Positions 17,366 through 25,464 of a stretch of DNA of 64,000 bases are shown here, piece by piece; position 1 is the first letter of the stretch; every line of letters begins with the position of its first letter. The position numbers and the translations under genes are program-made. The notes beneath the pieces were generated by a model. The model saw only the letters and a program-made list of their open reading frames with translations. It searched no databases and had not been told where the DNA came from. This DNA is from an uncultured Lachnospiraceae bacterium (GTDB taxonomy: Bacteria; Bacillota; Clostridia; Lachnospirales; Lachnospiraceae), in contig CAJUMV010000020.1 in assembly GCA_910587715.1 (NCBI GenBank), positions 8,072 to 72,071 on the forward strand, given 5' to 3'.

Positions 17366-17394
17366 ATCATAGCACAAAGGTGTGGGCGGCGCAA
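17366..17394 (-). promoter_or_regulatory. Sigma-A promoter of nitroreductase gene
   Basis: Reading the minus strand, TTGCGC (17394-17389) and TATGAT (17371-17366) are spaced by 17 bases, with TG one base ahead of the -10 box (extended -10). Confidence 0.6.
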
Positions 17395-17425
17395 GTGGGA
17401 GAAAAGGACGATATCTGACGGGCAT

Positions 17426-17614
17426 ATTGTTTAGAAACAGAACCATATTGTTTCAATAACACGTGAAATTGTTTTTGGAATGAGGTATATTGTTTTGGAA
17501 ACGAAGTGTATTGTTTCGAAAATGAGATATATTGTTTCGCAAATGAGCTGTATTGTTTCGAAAAATGGATGTATTGTTTCGAAAACGATTGATATTGTTT
17601 CGAAAAGGGGATAT
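17426..17614 (+). repeat. Nine tandem 21-bp repeats (iteron-like array)
   Basis: ATTGTTT occurs at 17426, 17447, 17468, 17489, 17510, 17531, 17552, 17573 and 17594, a perfectly constant 21-base period. The five copies nearest the gene share ATTGTTTCGAAAATGAG plus four variable bases; the distal four are more diverged. Each good unit includes the palindrome TTTCGAAA. The 21-bp period equals two helical turns, so a protein would meet all sites on one DNA face. The last unit fills the spacer between the -35 and -10 boxes of the following gene. With the nitroreductase promoter, the array accounts for the 332-base gap between genes. Confidence 0.95.
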
Positions 17615-17617
17615 ACT
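17589..17617 (+). promoter_or_regulatory. Sigma-A promoter embedded in the 21-bp array
   Basis: TTGATA at 17589-17594 and TATACT at 17612-17617 with a 17-base spacer. The -35 box overlaps the end of the eighth repeat and the start of the ninth, so any protein binding the array would cover the promoter. Confidence 0.75.
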
Positions 17618-17642
17618 ATAAGAAACAGGGAGGGGTGATACG

Positions 17643-19496
17643 ATGCGTGATGTAAAGGCTACGGCTGAATTGTGGGGGGTTTCGGCGACGCGGGTTGCCA
17701 AACTGTGCCGGGACGGGAAGATCGCGGGCGCGGTCAAGGACGGCAAATCATGGCTGATTCCCGAGGATGCGGTAAAGCCTGCGGACGGCAGGATGAGGCG
17801 CGCAAGGGGGGACAGTTTCGCGGAGGATGAAAAAAGACTGCCGCTGCCGATTGGCATTTCGGAATATAGTCTGGCTTCGACGCAGTATTACTATATTGAC
17901 AAGACGATGCTGATCAAGGATTTTCTGGACGAGCGTCCCATGGTTTCCCTGTATACCAGACCGCGCCGTTTCGGGAAAACCCTGAATATGGATATGCTGC
18001 GGACATTTTTTGAAAAGACACAGGAAGATACTTCGGTCTTTTTTCAGGACAAACAGGTTTGGGGCTGCGGGGAGGAGTATCGTGCGTATCAGGGGAAATA
18101 TCCCGTCATATTTGTCTCCTTTAAGGACATTAAATTCCATACATGGGAGGAAACCTTTCAGATGCTGAAGGCCGCTATCGGCAATGAGTTTGTAAGACAT
18201 GGAGAACTGGAAATGTCGGAGAGGTGCAGCGATGCAGATAAGAGCTATTACAGGGAGATGACAGGGGGCGGGGCGGATATTGTTGCGCTGTCGAGAGCTT
18301 TTGAGGTTTTGTCGAGGATGCTTTGCCAGCATTATGGCATGGAGACAATTATCATCATCGACGAATATGACATTCCGATTCAGCAGGGGCATACACACGG
18401 GTTTTATGACGAGGTCATAGATTTTATGAGAAATCTGTTCTCGGGCGGGCTAAAGGATAACCAGTACCTGGCTTATGGATTTTTGACGGGGATCCTGCGT
18501 GTTGCCAAGGAGAGTATTTTCAGCGGACTGAACAATCTGGTCATTCACTCCGTCATAGACGATAAGTATAGCCGGTATTTCGGTTTTACAAGGGATGAGG
18601 TGGAGAAGATGGCGGCGTATTACCATGCGGAAGATAAACTTGACGAACTGAGCGAGTGGTATGACGGCTACCGATTCGGTGATACCGAAATTTTCAATCC
18701 ATGGTCTGTGATTAATTATTTCAGCATCGGCTGTAAGCCGAGGGCGTTCTGGCAGGCGACGGGCAGCAATGAGATTATCTCGGAAGTGATTGCGGGGGCG
18801 GACGAGGATATCTATGAGCGGCTGGAAAAGCTTTTGCAGGGAGAAAAATTCACCACTTTAATAGATACAGGTGTTATTTATCCGCAGATACAGAAGAATC
18901 CTTCTACTATCTACAGCTTTCTTCTGGTGGCGGGATATCTGAAGGCGGAGAATGTGGACGTTTCTGCCAGCGGCGATTTTATGGGAGAGGTCTCTTTGCC
19001 GAATAAGGAAATCAAAGCCGTTTACAACAAAGAGATTCTGCAGAAGCTGGACAGCATTGTATCCCAGTCATCAGCGGTTTCCATTCAGGAGGCAGTCTAT
19101 GCCAATGACGTGCCGCGCCTGCAAAAGAGTGTGGAAAAATTGCTTTTGCAGTCCGCAAGCAGTTTTGATACGGCGGGAGAGATGTTTTTTCATGGGTTGT
19201 TTCTCGGAATCTGTGCTATGTTTGACGACAGATATTATCTGACCTCAAACAAGGAATCGGGGGAGGGGCGCTTTGATATTCAGCTTATGCCGAAAGAGGT
19301 TGACAGACCGGGGATATTGATTGAGCTGAAAGCGGGAAAACATCTTAGTGAAACGGAGCTGGAGACTTTGGCGCAGGAGGCGCTTTGGCAGATCAATGAT
19401 CGAAAATATGATACGGAGATGAAGGTGAGGGGCGTTGAAACCATTTTCAAGTACGGCGTGGCATTCAGCGGAAAAAATGTGAAGATTGTGAAATAG
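17643..19496 (+). CDS. HTH-AAA_like-PD-(D/E)XK fusion protein (AAA-ATPase_like/DUF1703 family)
   Basis: A 617-residue three-part protein. Residues 1-45 form a MerR/excisionase-type helix-turn-helix (TAELWGVSATRVAKLCRDGKI, then a wing with KSWLIPEDAV). An AAA-ATPase_like domain follows from about 65, with a P-loop-like RPRRFGKT (106-113) and a Walker B IIIIDEYD (about 237-244). The C terminus holds a PD-(D/E)XK nuclease-like core with Asp545 and Glu561-x-Lys563 (GRFDI and LIELKAGK). The family is abundant in gut Firmicutes and Bacteroidetes but has no settled function. A GGGAGGGG site precedes the ATG. The HTH makes it the obvious candidate to bind the 21-bp array in its own promoter, which is inference. 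Confidence 0.88.
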   Translation: MRDVKATAELWGVSATRVAKLCRDGKIAGAVKDGKSWLIPEDAVKPADGRMRRARGDSFAEDEKRLPLPIGISEYSLASTQYYYIDKTMLIKDFLDERPMVSLYTRPRRFGKTLNMDMLRTFFEKTQEDTSVFFQDKQVWGCGEEYRAYQGKYPVIFVSFKDIKFHTWEETFQMLKAAIGNEFVRHGELEMSERCSDADKSYYREMTGGGADIVALSRAFEVLSRMLCQHYGMETIIIIDEYDIPIQQGHTHGFYDEVIDFMRNLFSGGLKDNQYLAYGFLTGILRVAKESIFSGLNNLVIHSVIDDKYSRYFGFTRDEVEKMAAYYHAEDKLDELSEWYDGYRFGDTEIFNPWSVINYFSIGCKPRAFWQATGSNEIISEVIAGADEDIYERLEKLLQGEKFTTLIDTGVIYPQIQKNPSTIYSFLLVAGYLKAENVDVSASGDFMGEVSLPNKEIKAVYNKEILQKLDSIVSQSSAVSIQEAVYANDVPRLQKSVEKLLLQSASSFDTAGEMFFHGLFLGICAMFDDRYYLTSNKESGEGRFDIQLMPKEVDRPGILIELKAGKHLSETELETLAQEALWQINDRKYDTEMKVRGVETIFKYGVAFSGKNVKIVK

Positions 19497-19514
19497 GGGG
19501 GAATGTGGTACACT
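19486..19514 (+). promoter_or_regulatory. Sigma-A promoter of PH-domain gene
   Basis: TTGTGA at 19486-19491 and TACACT at 19509-19514, 17 bases apart, with TG one base ahead of the -10 box. The -35 overlaps the 3' end of the preceding gene. Confidence 0.6.
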
Positions 19515-19561
19515 AATCTAAACATAGGAGATTCCGGAAAGCGGGATGGAGGAGAAAAAAT

Positions 19562-19984
19562 ATGGAAGAAAACAGAGAGGATATGCGGGATATAGAAGAA
19601 AATGAGGAGAAGGAAGACGCGCGGGAGTATGTGGAGCGCAAGCGGTGGCTGTTTTTCGGTCTGCCCTTTACCTTTACGAAGTATACGGTGAACGAGCGGG
19701 TGATTACCATTAACGCGGGTCTGCTCAACACGACAGAAAACGACTGTTATTTATATAAGGTGCAGGATGTGGAGTTAAAGACCAGTCTGGCGGAGCGCAT
19801 GTTCGGGCTGGGCACGGTGGCGTGCTACACGGGGGACAATACGCACCCCCAGCTGTATCTGGAGCATATCAAACACGCGAAGGAAGTCAAGGACTATATT
19901 TTACATGCTTCAGAGGTGGCGAGAAGAAAGCGGCGCACGCTGAACACCTTAAATATTGATGCGGACGATATTGATATCGATTGA
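19562..19984 (+). CDS. Bacterial PH-domain protein
   Basis: A 140-residue protein resembling the bacterial PH (bPH_2, YdbS/YdbT-like) fold. After a Glu/Asp-rich N-terminal 20 residues comes a domain with TKYTVNERVITINAGLLNTTEND, VQDVELKTSLAERMFGLGTV and LEHIKHAKEVKDYIL, matching the order of strands and the final helix in that fold. No membrane segment is seen, unlike YdbT-type proteins. The end is acidic (NIDADDIDID). Function unknown. Confidence 0.7.
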   Translation: MEENREDMRDIEENEEKEDAREYVERKRWLFFGLPFTFTKYTVNERVITINAGLLNTTENDCYLYKVQDVELKTSLAERMFGLGTVACYTGDNTHPQLYLEHIKHAKEVKDYILHASEVARRKRRTLNTLNIDADDIDID

Positions 19985-20029
19985 GTAAGGACTTTTTAAT
20001 GGTTGACATAAGTTCTGGCTGCCGAGGGT

Positions 20030-20443
20030 TCAGTCTGGGCGCAGAGACGAATCGTTTTCCCGAAGAAGCCGTTCGAAAAGGAGTCCTGTGACAAACCAGA
20101 CAGGGGCAAAGTCGAGACGGATCACTTTCGCCAGATTCCAGCGGGAGCGCTCATAATTCCACGGGCAGAGTTCCCGACGGTTCAACCATATGCCGGTGAG
20201 AAATTCCCCGGTGAAGATCAGTCCCGTGTAGGTCAGTCCCCGAAACAGTAGAGAGCGGTTTTTTAACAGGCGGCAGACGGGCGCAAGAAAGGCGGCGAGA
20301 CCGTAGATGGGAAACATCCAGACGGACGTTTGACCGGGGAGCTTCCAGTCGCGCCTGCGAAAGGCGTGAAACGCCGTGAAGGTGATTTCCAGAAACCACC
20401 CCAGCAGTCCGCAGTGAATGAAGTTGTGTAAGAATTTTCTCAT
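20030..20443 (-). CDS. Membrane protein resembling the CmpB-type putative ABC permease family
   Basis: A 137-residue protein with about four hydrophobic segments. The N-terminal LLGWFLEITF, the GLIFTGEFLTGIWLN helix and the CPWNYERSRWNL segment resemble the PF06541 family, whose transport role is not proven. The start at 20443 (MRKFLHNF) is preferred to an upstream in-frame start that would read 32 Ser/Arg-rich residues into the divergent folC promoter region. It is convergent with the PH-domain gene. Confidence 0.68.
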   Translation of the reverse strand: MRKFLHNFIHCGLLGWFLEITFTAFHAFRRRDWKLPGQTSVWMFPIYGLAAFLAPVCRLLKNRSLLFRGLTYTGLIFTGEFLTGIWLNRRELCPWNYERSRWNLAKVIRLDFAPVWFVTGLLFERLLRENDSSLRPD

Positions 20444-20537
20444 AGTGACAGTGTTGCCCGCTCCCGGCAGGTTTATACTTGTTTCGGCGCGGCTCTTTCT
20501 GTGGCGGGACGAAATCGGAGAAGGAAAAGGAGAAGCC

Positions 20538-21869
20538 ATGAACTACCGTGAAGCCATGCAGTATGTGGAGGAATTGCGACCGCTTGGCAGCGTGATGGGA
20601 TTGGATACCATGCGCCGGCTGTGCGCGGAGCTTGGCAATCCGCAGGAGCAGTTAAAATTTGTACATATCGCCGGCACCAACGGCAAAGGCTCTACGCTTG
20701 CTTATATTTCCACGATCATGCAGGAAGCGGGATACCGGGTCGGCAGATATATTTCCCCTGCTGTGAAGGATTATCGGGAACGGTTTCAGGTGAACGGGCG
20801 TGAGATTACACAGTCGGGGCTTTGCAAATATCTGGAGCCGGTGAAAGCGGCAGCAGAGCGGATGGCGGCACAGGAGCTTCCCCGCCCTACGCTCTTTGAG
20901 GTGGAAACGGCGGTTGCTTTTCTTTATTTTCTGGACAAGGAATGCGATTTGGTGGTGCTGGAGACCGGGCTGGGGGGCGCGCTGGATGCCACAAATATAG
21001 TGAGTACGACGCTGGTGGCGGTCTTTTCTTCCATCAGTATGGATCATATGGATATTCTGGGGGACAGTCTGGAAGAGATTGCGCTCGCTAAGGCAGGCAT
21101 TATAAAAAGCAGGTGTTATGTTATATCAGTGAAACAGTCTCCGGAAGTGATGAAGGTTTTGCGTCAGTCCGCCCTTATCAAAAAAGGAAAGTTTCTCACG
21201 GCAGATGTATCCCGCGCGAAGCATATCAGGTACGGCGTGACGAAGCAGAGCTTTGATTACGATAAGTACAAGGGGCTGGAGATATCCCTGCCTGGGCAGT
21301 TTCAGATAGAGAACGCCGTTTTGGCGGTAGAGACGGTGATGGCGCTTACAAGATGCGGTTTTAAGGTGCCGGAAGAGAAGCTGAGACAGGGACTCTTTAC
21401 CGCGAAATGGTATGGGCGCTTCGACGTGATCGCGAAGAGACCGCTTTTTATCGCGGACGGCGCGCATAACGAGGATGCCGCTAAAAAATTGGCGGAAAGT
21501 CTGCGTTTTTATTTTACAAACAGGAAAATAATTTATATAATGGGAATGTTACAGGACAAAGAATATGACAAGGTGATTCGGCATACTTTTGAACTGGCGT
21601 CCCATATCATTACCGTAACGCCGCCCATCAAGGAGCGCGCGCTGCCGGCGCTTGAACTGGCACAGGCGGCGAGGGCGTATCACAACGCTGTGACGGCGGC
21701 GGACAGTGTGCAGGAAGCGGTGGAAATCGCCTACCTTCTGACAGGAAAGGATAAGGATGCCGTTATTGTGGCTTTCGGCTCTCTCTCCTATCTGGGAGAA
21801 CTGATGGACATAGTCGGGCACAGAGACACAATCAGGAGAGACACCCATGGTAAATCAGACAAAAATTGA
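20538..21869 (+). CDS. folC: Bifunctional folylpolyglutamate/dihydrofolate synthase
   Basis: FolC adds glutamate to dihydropteroate and extends folate polyglutamates. The 443-residue Mur-ligase-type protein shows the P-loop HIAGTNGKGST, VLETGLGGALDATNIV, SISMDHMDILGDSLEEIALAKAGIIK, and the C-terminal IADGAHNEDAAKKLAESLRFYF motifs. ATG 20538 follows AAGGAAAAGGAG; an in-frame ATG at 20418 would overlap the divergent gene and has no family resemblance. It is the first gene of the folate cluster and its end overlaps folE by 23 bases. Confidence 0.94.
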   Translation: MNYREAMQYVEELRPLGSVMGLDTMRRLCAELGNPQEQLKFVHIAGTNGKGSTLAYISTIMQEAGYRVGRYISPAVKDYRERFQVNGREITQSGLCKYLEPVKAAAERMAAQELPRPTLFEVETAVAFLYFLDKECDLVVLETGLGGALDATNIVSTTLVAVFSSISMDHMDILGDSLEEIALAKAGIIKSRCYVISVKQSPEVMKVLRQSALIKKGKFLTADVSRAKHIRYGVTKQSFDYDKYKGLEISLPGQFQIENAVLAVETVMALTRCGFKVPEEKLRQGLFTAKWYGRFDVIAKRPLFIADGAHNEDAAKKLAESLRFYFTNRKIIYIMGMLQDKEYDKVIRHTFELASHIITVTPPIKERALPALELAQAARAYHNAVTAADSVQEAVEIAYLLTGKDKDAVIVAFGSLSYLGELMDIVGHRDTIRRDTHGKSDKN

Positions 21870-22452
21870 ACAGGCGGTCAGACTTCTTTTAGAGGGCATC
21901 GGCGAGGATGTGAACAGAGAGGGACTGCGGGAGACGCCGGACAGGATTGCCCGCATGTACGGAGAGATTTTCGCGGGAATGGACGAGGATGCGGGAGAGC
22001 ATCTGGCGAAGACATTTACCGTGGAGGAGAGCGGGATCGTTCTTGTAAAAAATATCACCTTTTATTCTATTTGTGAGCATCATCTGATGCCGTTTTACGG
22101 AAAGGCGCATATCGCCTATCTTCCCGACGGGAAGGTGGTGGGTCTTAGCAAACTGGCGAGGACCGTGGAGGTTTACGCCAGAAGACCGCAGATTCAGGAA
22201 CAGATGACCATTCAGATCGTGGATGCCATTATGGAGCACTTAAAGCCGCAGGGCGCGATTGTGATGCTGGAAGCGGAGCATTTATGTATGACTATGCGGG
22301 GGGTGGAGAAGCCCGGGAGCAGGACGATGACGCTGGCATCCAGAGGATGCTTTCAGGAAGATGCGAAGTGGCAGGCGTTATTTTTCCAGATGCTGGGAGA
22401 AGGCAAAGTATTTAATCAGGGTTTAGCAAATGAAAATCCTGTGGATAGGTAA
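21847..22452 (+). CDS. folE: GTP cyclohydrolase I
   Basis: FolE converts GTP to dihydroneopterin triphosphate, the entry step to folates. Zinc ligands are visible as the Cys and His of YSICEHHLMPFYG and the second Cys in EHLCMTMRGVEKPGS. The 201-residue length is slightly above the usual ~185-190 because of a C-terminal tail. The start overlaps folC by 23 bases, so translation is probably coupled. Confidence 0.96.
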   Translation: MVNQTKIEQAVRLLLEGIGEDVNREGLRETPDRIARMYGEIFAGMDEDAGEHLAKTFTVEESGIVLVKNITFYSICEHHLMPFYGKAHIAYLPDGKVVGLSKLARTVEVYARRPQIQEQMTIQIVDAIMEHLKPQGAIVMLEAEHLCMTMRGVEKPGSRTMTLASRGCFQEDAKWQALFFQMLGEGKVFNQGLANENPVDR

Positions 22453-22483
22453 TCATATCATAAAGAATACGGAGGATAGGAAA

Positions 22484-23299
22484 ATGAGGATAGGACAGAG
22501 GGATTTCAGAACAAAAGGACATGCTTATGTGATGGGAATACTCAACATAACACCCGATTCTTTTTCGGACGGAGGAAAGTATAACGAGCTGGATCAGGCA
22601 TTATATCACGTAGAACAAATGATAACAGATGGTATGGATATCGTGGATGTGGGCGGAGAGTCTACGAGACCCGGTTACACGCAGATTTCCGTGCAGGAGG
22701 AGATTGACAGAGTGGCTCCGGTGATTGAAGCGATTAAATCCAGATTTAATGTACCGATTTCTCTGGACACTTATAAGTCCGAGGTGGCGAAGGCGGGTAT
22801 TTCGGCAGGCGTAGACATGATCAATGATATCTGGGGCTTAAAATATGATGAAAACATGGCGCAGGTGATTGCGGAGTCGGGACTTCCCTGCTGTCTGGCG
22901 CACAACCGCAAGGAGGCGAAGTACACGAATCTGATCGAGGAGATGTTCTGGGATTTGGAAGCATCTTTGGAGCTGGCGAACAGCAAGGGCATTGCTTTTG
23001 ATAAGATCATTTTGGATCCCGGCATCGGCTACGGCAAGAGCTACGAGAACAATCTGGAGATCATTGATAATCTGCAGAAGTTCCATTCCCTCGGTTATCC
23101 GCTGCTTCTTGGCGCAAGCCGGAAGTCCGTGGTGGGCATGGGACTGGATCTTCCCGTGAATGAACGCGTGGAAGGAACGTTAGTAACGACGGTTTACGGC
23201 GTACAGCGCGGCGTTATGTTCGTGCGGGTGCATGATGTGAAGGAAAATGCCCGCGCCGTTAAAATGACGGAGGCAATCCGTGACGGCTACAGGAACTAG
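22484..23299 (+). CDS. folP: Dihydropteroate synthase
   Basis: FolP couples p-aminobenzoate to dihydropterin pyrophosphate and is the sulfonamide target. The motifs GILNITPDSFSDGG, DVGGESTRPGY, LDPGIGYGK and GASRKSVVG are present in 271 residues, a typical length. ATG 22484 follows GGAGGATAGG; an in-frame start at 22430 inside folE was discarded for lack of family similarity. Confidence 0.96.
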   Translation: MRIGQRDFRTKGHAYVMGILNITPDSFSDGGKYNELDQALYHVEQMITDGMDIVDVGGESTRPGYTQISVQEEIDRVAPVIEAIKSRFNVPISLDTYKSEVAKAGISAGVDMINDIWGLKYDENMAQVIAESGLPCCLAHNRKEAKYTNLIEEMFWDLEASLELANSKGIAFDKIILDPGIGYGKSYENNLEIIDNLQKFHSLGYPLLLGASRKSVVGMGLDLPVNERVEGTLVTTVYGVQRGVMFVRVHDVKENARAVKMTEAIRDGYRN

Positions 23300-23314
23300 G
23301 CGGGAGAGGAGACC

Positions 23315-24163
23315 ATGATGGCTGACCAGATTATTGTGGAGGATTTGCAGGTATACGCCCATCACGGGGTATATCAGCAGGAAAACGAGAAAGGGCAGAA
23401 CTTTTATGTCAGTGTGACGCTGGATACGGATACGAGAGCGGCGGGTCTGGCGGACGAGCTGGGCTTATCCACGAATTACGGCGTCGTATGCCGCTTCCTG
23501 CACACGTTCCTCACGGAGCATACTTACAAGCTGATTGAGACGGCGGCGGAGAGGGCTTCGGAAGCGCTGCTTTTACAGTTCCCTCATGTAAGACAGGTTA
23601 CCATGGAACTGAAAAAGCCGGAAGCGCCGATTACGGTTCCCTTTGGGTCGGTTTCCGTGAAGATTACGCGGGGCTGGCGGCGTGTCTATATCGCCTGTGG
23701 CTCCAATATCGGTGACAAAAGAGCGCACTTAAGCGCGGCGGTGGACGCGCTGCTTGCAGATAAAAGATGCCGGGTGCTGCGTGTTTCTGACTGGGTGGAG
23801 ACAACGCCCTACGGCGGCGTCGAGCAGGCGGATTATTTGAATGGCGCGCTGTCCATCGAGACGCTCTATACGCCGGAGGAGCTTCTTCTGCTGCTGCAGG
23901 GGATTGAAAAGGCGGAAGCGAGGGAGCGGAAGGAGCGCTGGGGACCGCGGACGCTGGATCTGGACATTCTTCTTTATGAGGGAAGGGTGATGGATACGGA
24001 GAAGTTGACGATTCCCCATAAGGATATGCAAAATCGTGATTTTGTATTGAAGCCGCTTGCGCAGATCGCGCCGTATGAGAGACATCCTGTATTGGAAAAA
24101 TCGGTGATGGAGCTTCTGGCGGATGTGGAGCGGGACGGGGAAACACATGTGTTATCAAATTAA
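23315..24163 (+). CDS. folBK: Dihydroneopterin aldolase / HPPK fusion (FolB-FolK)
   Basis: A 282-residue fusion of two consecutive folate enzymes. Residues 1-120 are dihydroneopterin aldolase (FolB, with LQVYAHHGVYQQENEKGQ). Residues 123-275 are 6-hydroxymethyl-7,8-dihydropterin pyrophosphokinase (FolK, with VYIACGSNIGDKRAHL, ETTPYGGVEQADYLNGA and the signature GPRTLDLDILLY). Fusion of FolB and FolK is known in Firmicutes. It ends the folC-folE-folP-folBK cluster and is followed by a bidirectional terminator. The start may equally be the second of two adjacent ATG codons. Confidence 0.94.
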   Translation: MMADQIIVEDLQVYAHHGVYQQENEKGQNFYVSVTLDTDTRAAGLADELGLSTNYGVVCRFLHTFLTEHTYKLIETAAERASEALLLQFPHVRQVTMELKKPEAPITVPFGSVSVKITRGWRRVYIACGSNIGDKRAHLSAAVDALLADKRCRVLRVSDWVETTPYGGVEQADYLNGALSIETLYTPEELLLLLQGIEKAEARERKERWGPRTLDLDILLYEGRVMDTEKLTIPHKDMQNRDFVLKPLAQIAPYERHPVLEKSVMELLADVERDGETHVLSN

Positions 24164-24180
24164 ATAGCAGGTGAAAATAA

Positions 24181-24208
24181 AAAAGGGGCTGCGTGGGCAG
24201 CCTCTTTT
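24181..24208. terminator. Bidirectional terminator between folBK and DUF5050 gene
   Basis: A 12-bp stem, AAAAGGGGCTGC with GCAGCCTCTTTT (one G-T pair), closes on a four-base GTGG loop. The plus strand ends in TTTT; the minus strand continues into a long T-rich stretch. It lies between two convergent genes. Confidence 0.85.
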
Positions 24209-24222
24209 GTGCCAGTTTCCTA

Positions 24223-25260
24223 CTATTCCATATTTTTCAGCGCCGCTTCCTTTGCGGCATCGAAGGTGGTCACGTTGATGGGACCGTAGGTGTAGGTTTT
24301 ATAGACCGGCGTGGACTCATTGAAGGAGTTAAAGTACACATACTCGGAGGTGATATTGATATTCTGATATACGCCCTCCCGCACGATTTCCTGTGAACTG
24401 CCGTCGGTCAGCATTCGTTTGAGAGCCGGAGAGTCCGCCGAGCTCACCTGATAATATATGTAATTGTTGTAGACGTTGAACATGTCGATGCGGTCGTTGG
24501 TCAGAACCTCCACTACGTTGTTGGATAAATTATAGCGGCAAAGTCGGTAGTTTTCCGACACATCCATATAATAGACGTACCCGTCCTGCACAATGGGATT
24601 CCAGATATTCCCCTGCCAGACCACGGAGCTTCTGTCTGTGGAGACGTCGAGCGCGTGGAGGTAATGGTCTTCCGCCGTGCCGTTGTAGTAGATTCTGCCG
24701 TTTACAAAGCAGTTGGGGTTGATAATTCCCTCCGCTACAATCTGCGCATCCTTTTTATCGATCCGTATCTTTGCCAGAGCGGTGCCCGCCTGCTTGTCGT
24801 ACTTTTCGTAATAGAGATAGCTGCCGCAAAGCTGCATGTTGACGATATTACAGCGATCCAGCCCGGTCACCGATTTCCCTTTCAGATTGCTCCGGTAGAT
24901 GCCGGATATGTTTACGGCGCCGCCGATGCCGCCGGAGCCGGTGCTTCCGCTGCTCTGGGAATAGTAGAGATAATTGCCCGACGCGTTGATGGCGGAGACT
25001 GCGCCGTCGTTAAACTTGATCAGGTCTGTCTCGTCCGGATTCATGGAGTAGAGGGCGAAGTTATCATAGGCATTGGCGAAATATACCCGCCCGTCCATCT
25101 CGCAGAAATACCCGCCGTTGTTCAGATTCCCGGGCGTGTTTCCCGTGGCGTAGTCGTCGTTTAAGGGAATGCGGCTGCTCAGGATGACCACCACCAACAG
25201 GACTATTAAAATAACTCCTGTTATCGAAAAAATAAGAATATTTTTTGCTCTGCTTGACAT
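24223..25260 (-). CDS. Membrane-anchored DUF5050 protein, predicted beta-propeller
   Basis: A 345-residue protein with one N-terminal membrane segment (about 7-28) and an extracellular region made of repeats of the form YLYYSQ, YLYYEKYD, RIYYNGTAEDHYLHAL, YVYYMD and YIYYQV. This is typical of DUF5050, which likely folds as a beta-propeller or related barrel. The function is unknown. It has a good promoter (25300-25328) divergent from pheA. Confidence 0.82.
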   Translation of the reverse strand: MSSRAKNILIFSITGVILIVLLVVVILSSRIPLNDDYATGNTPGNLNNGGYFCEMDGRVYFANAYDNFALYSMNPDETDLIKFNDGAVSAINASGNYLYYSQSSGSTGSGGIGGAVNISGIYRSNLKGKSVTGLDRCNIVNMQLCGSYLYYEKYDKQAGTALAKIRIDKKDAQIVAEGIINPNCFVNGRIYYNGTAEDHYLHALDVSTDRSSVVWQGNIWNPIVQDGYVYYMDVSENYRLCRYNLSNNVVEVLTNDRIDMFNVYNNYIYYQVSSADSPALKRMLTDGSSQEIVREGVYQNINITSEYVYFNSFNESTPVYKTYTYGPINVTTFDAAKEAALKNME

Positions 25261-25299
25261 AGGACTCCCCTCCCCGAATCACACATTCGTAACAGTACT

Positions 25300-25328
25300 A
25301 TTATATCTGGAAAGCCGCTTGCTATCAA
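25300..25328 (-). promoter_or_regulatory. Sigma-A promoter of DUF5050 gene
   Basis: On the minus strand, TTGATA (25328-25323) and TATAAT (25305-25300) are 17 bases apart, about 40 bases ahead of the start codon. Confidence 0.8.
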
Positions 25329-25347
25329 GAACAAATTGCGGTAAACT
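25319..25347 (+). promoter_or_regulatory. Candidate pheA promoter, overlapping the divergent one
   Basis: TTGCTA at 25319-25324 and TAAACT at 25342-25347 with a 17-base spacer. It overlaps the -35 box of the divergent DUF5050 promoter, so the two probably compete. Transcription would start near 25354, just before the long hairpin. Confidence 0.45.
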
Positions 25348-25357
25348 TTACTTATCA

Positions 25358-25439
25358 GTTCAGTCAGAGCTGCATCCGTCGGGCAAATCGTGCTCGCACG
25401 AATTTGACAGATGGATACAGCCCATGGCGCGGACTGAAC
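25358..25439 (+). promoter_or_regulatory. 82-base imperfect hairpin in the pheA leader
   Basis: GTTCAGTC (25358-25365) pairs perfectly with GACTGAAC (25432-25439). Inside it GCTG-ATCC pairs with GGAT-CAGC, and CAAAT-CGTG with CACG-ATTTG near the tip. The three nested helices make one long stem ending 25 bases before the pheA start. No T-box sequence, leader peptide or T run was seen, so mechanism and even element type (leader RNA or palindromic repeat) are open. Confidence 0.6.
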
Positions 25440-25464
25440 GAAATTATTGAAAGGGACAGAAAAC

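Noticed and set aside
17426..17614. CRISPR array
   Set aside because: The repeats are contiguous with only a few variable bases each, no spacers of typical length and no cas genes.
17453..17857. Minus-strand open frame with a seven-residue FRNN-type repeat
   Set aside because: The repeat is the reverse reading of the 21-bp DNA array (21 bases = 7 codons); the frame runs into the well-supported plus-strand gene and has no ribosome binding site.
25358..25464. T-box or leader-peptide attenuator for pheA
   Set aside because: No T-box GGTGG/ACCGCG elements, no Phe-rich short frame and no terminator with T run were found.
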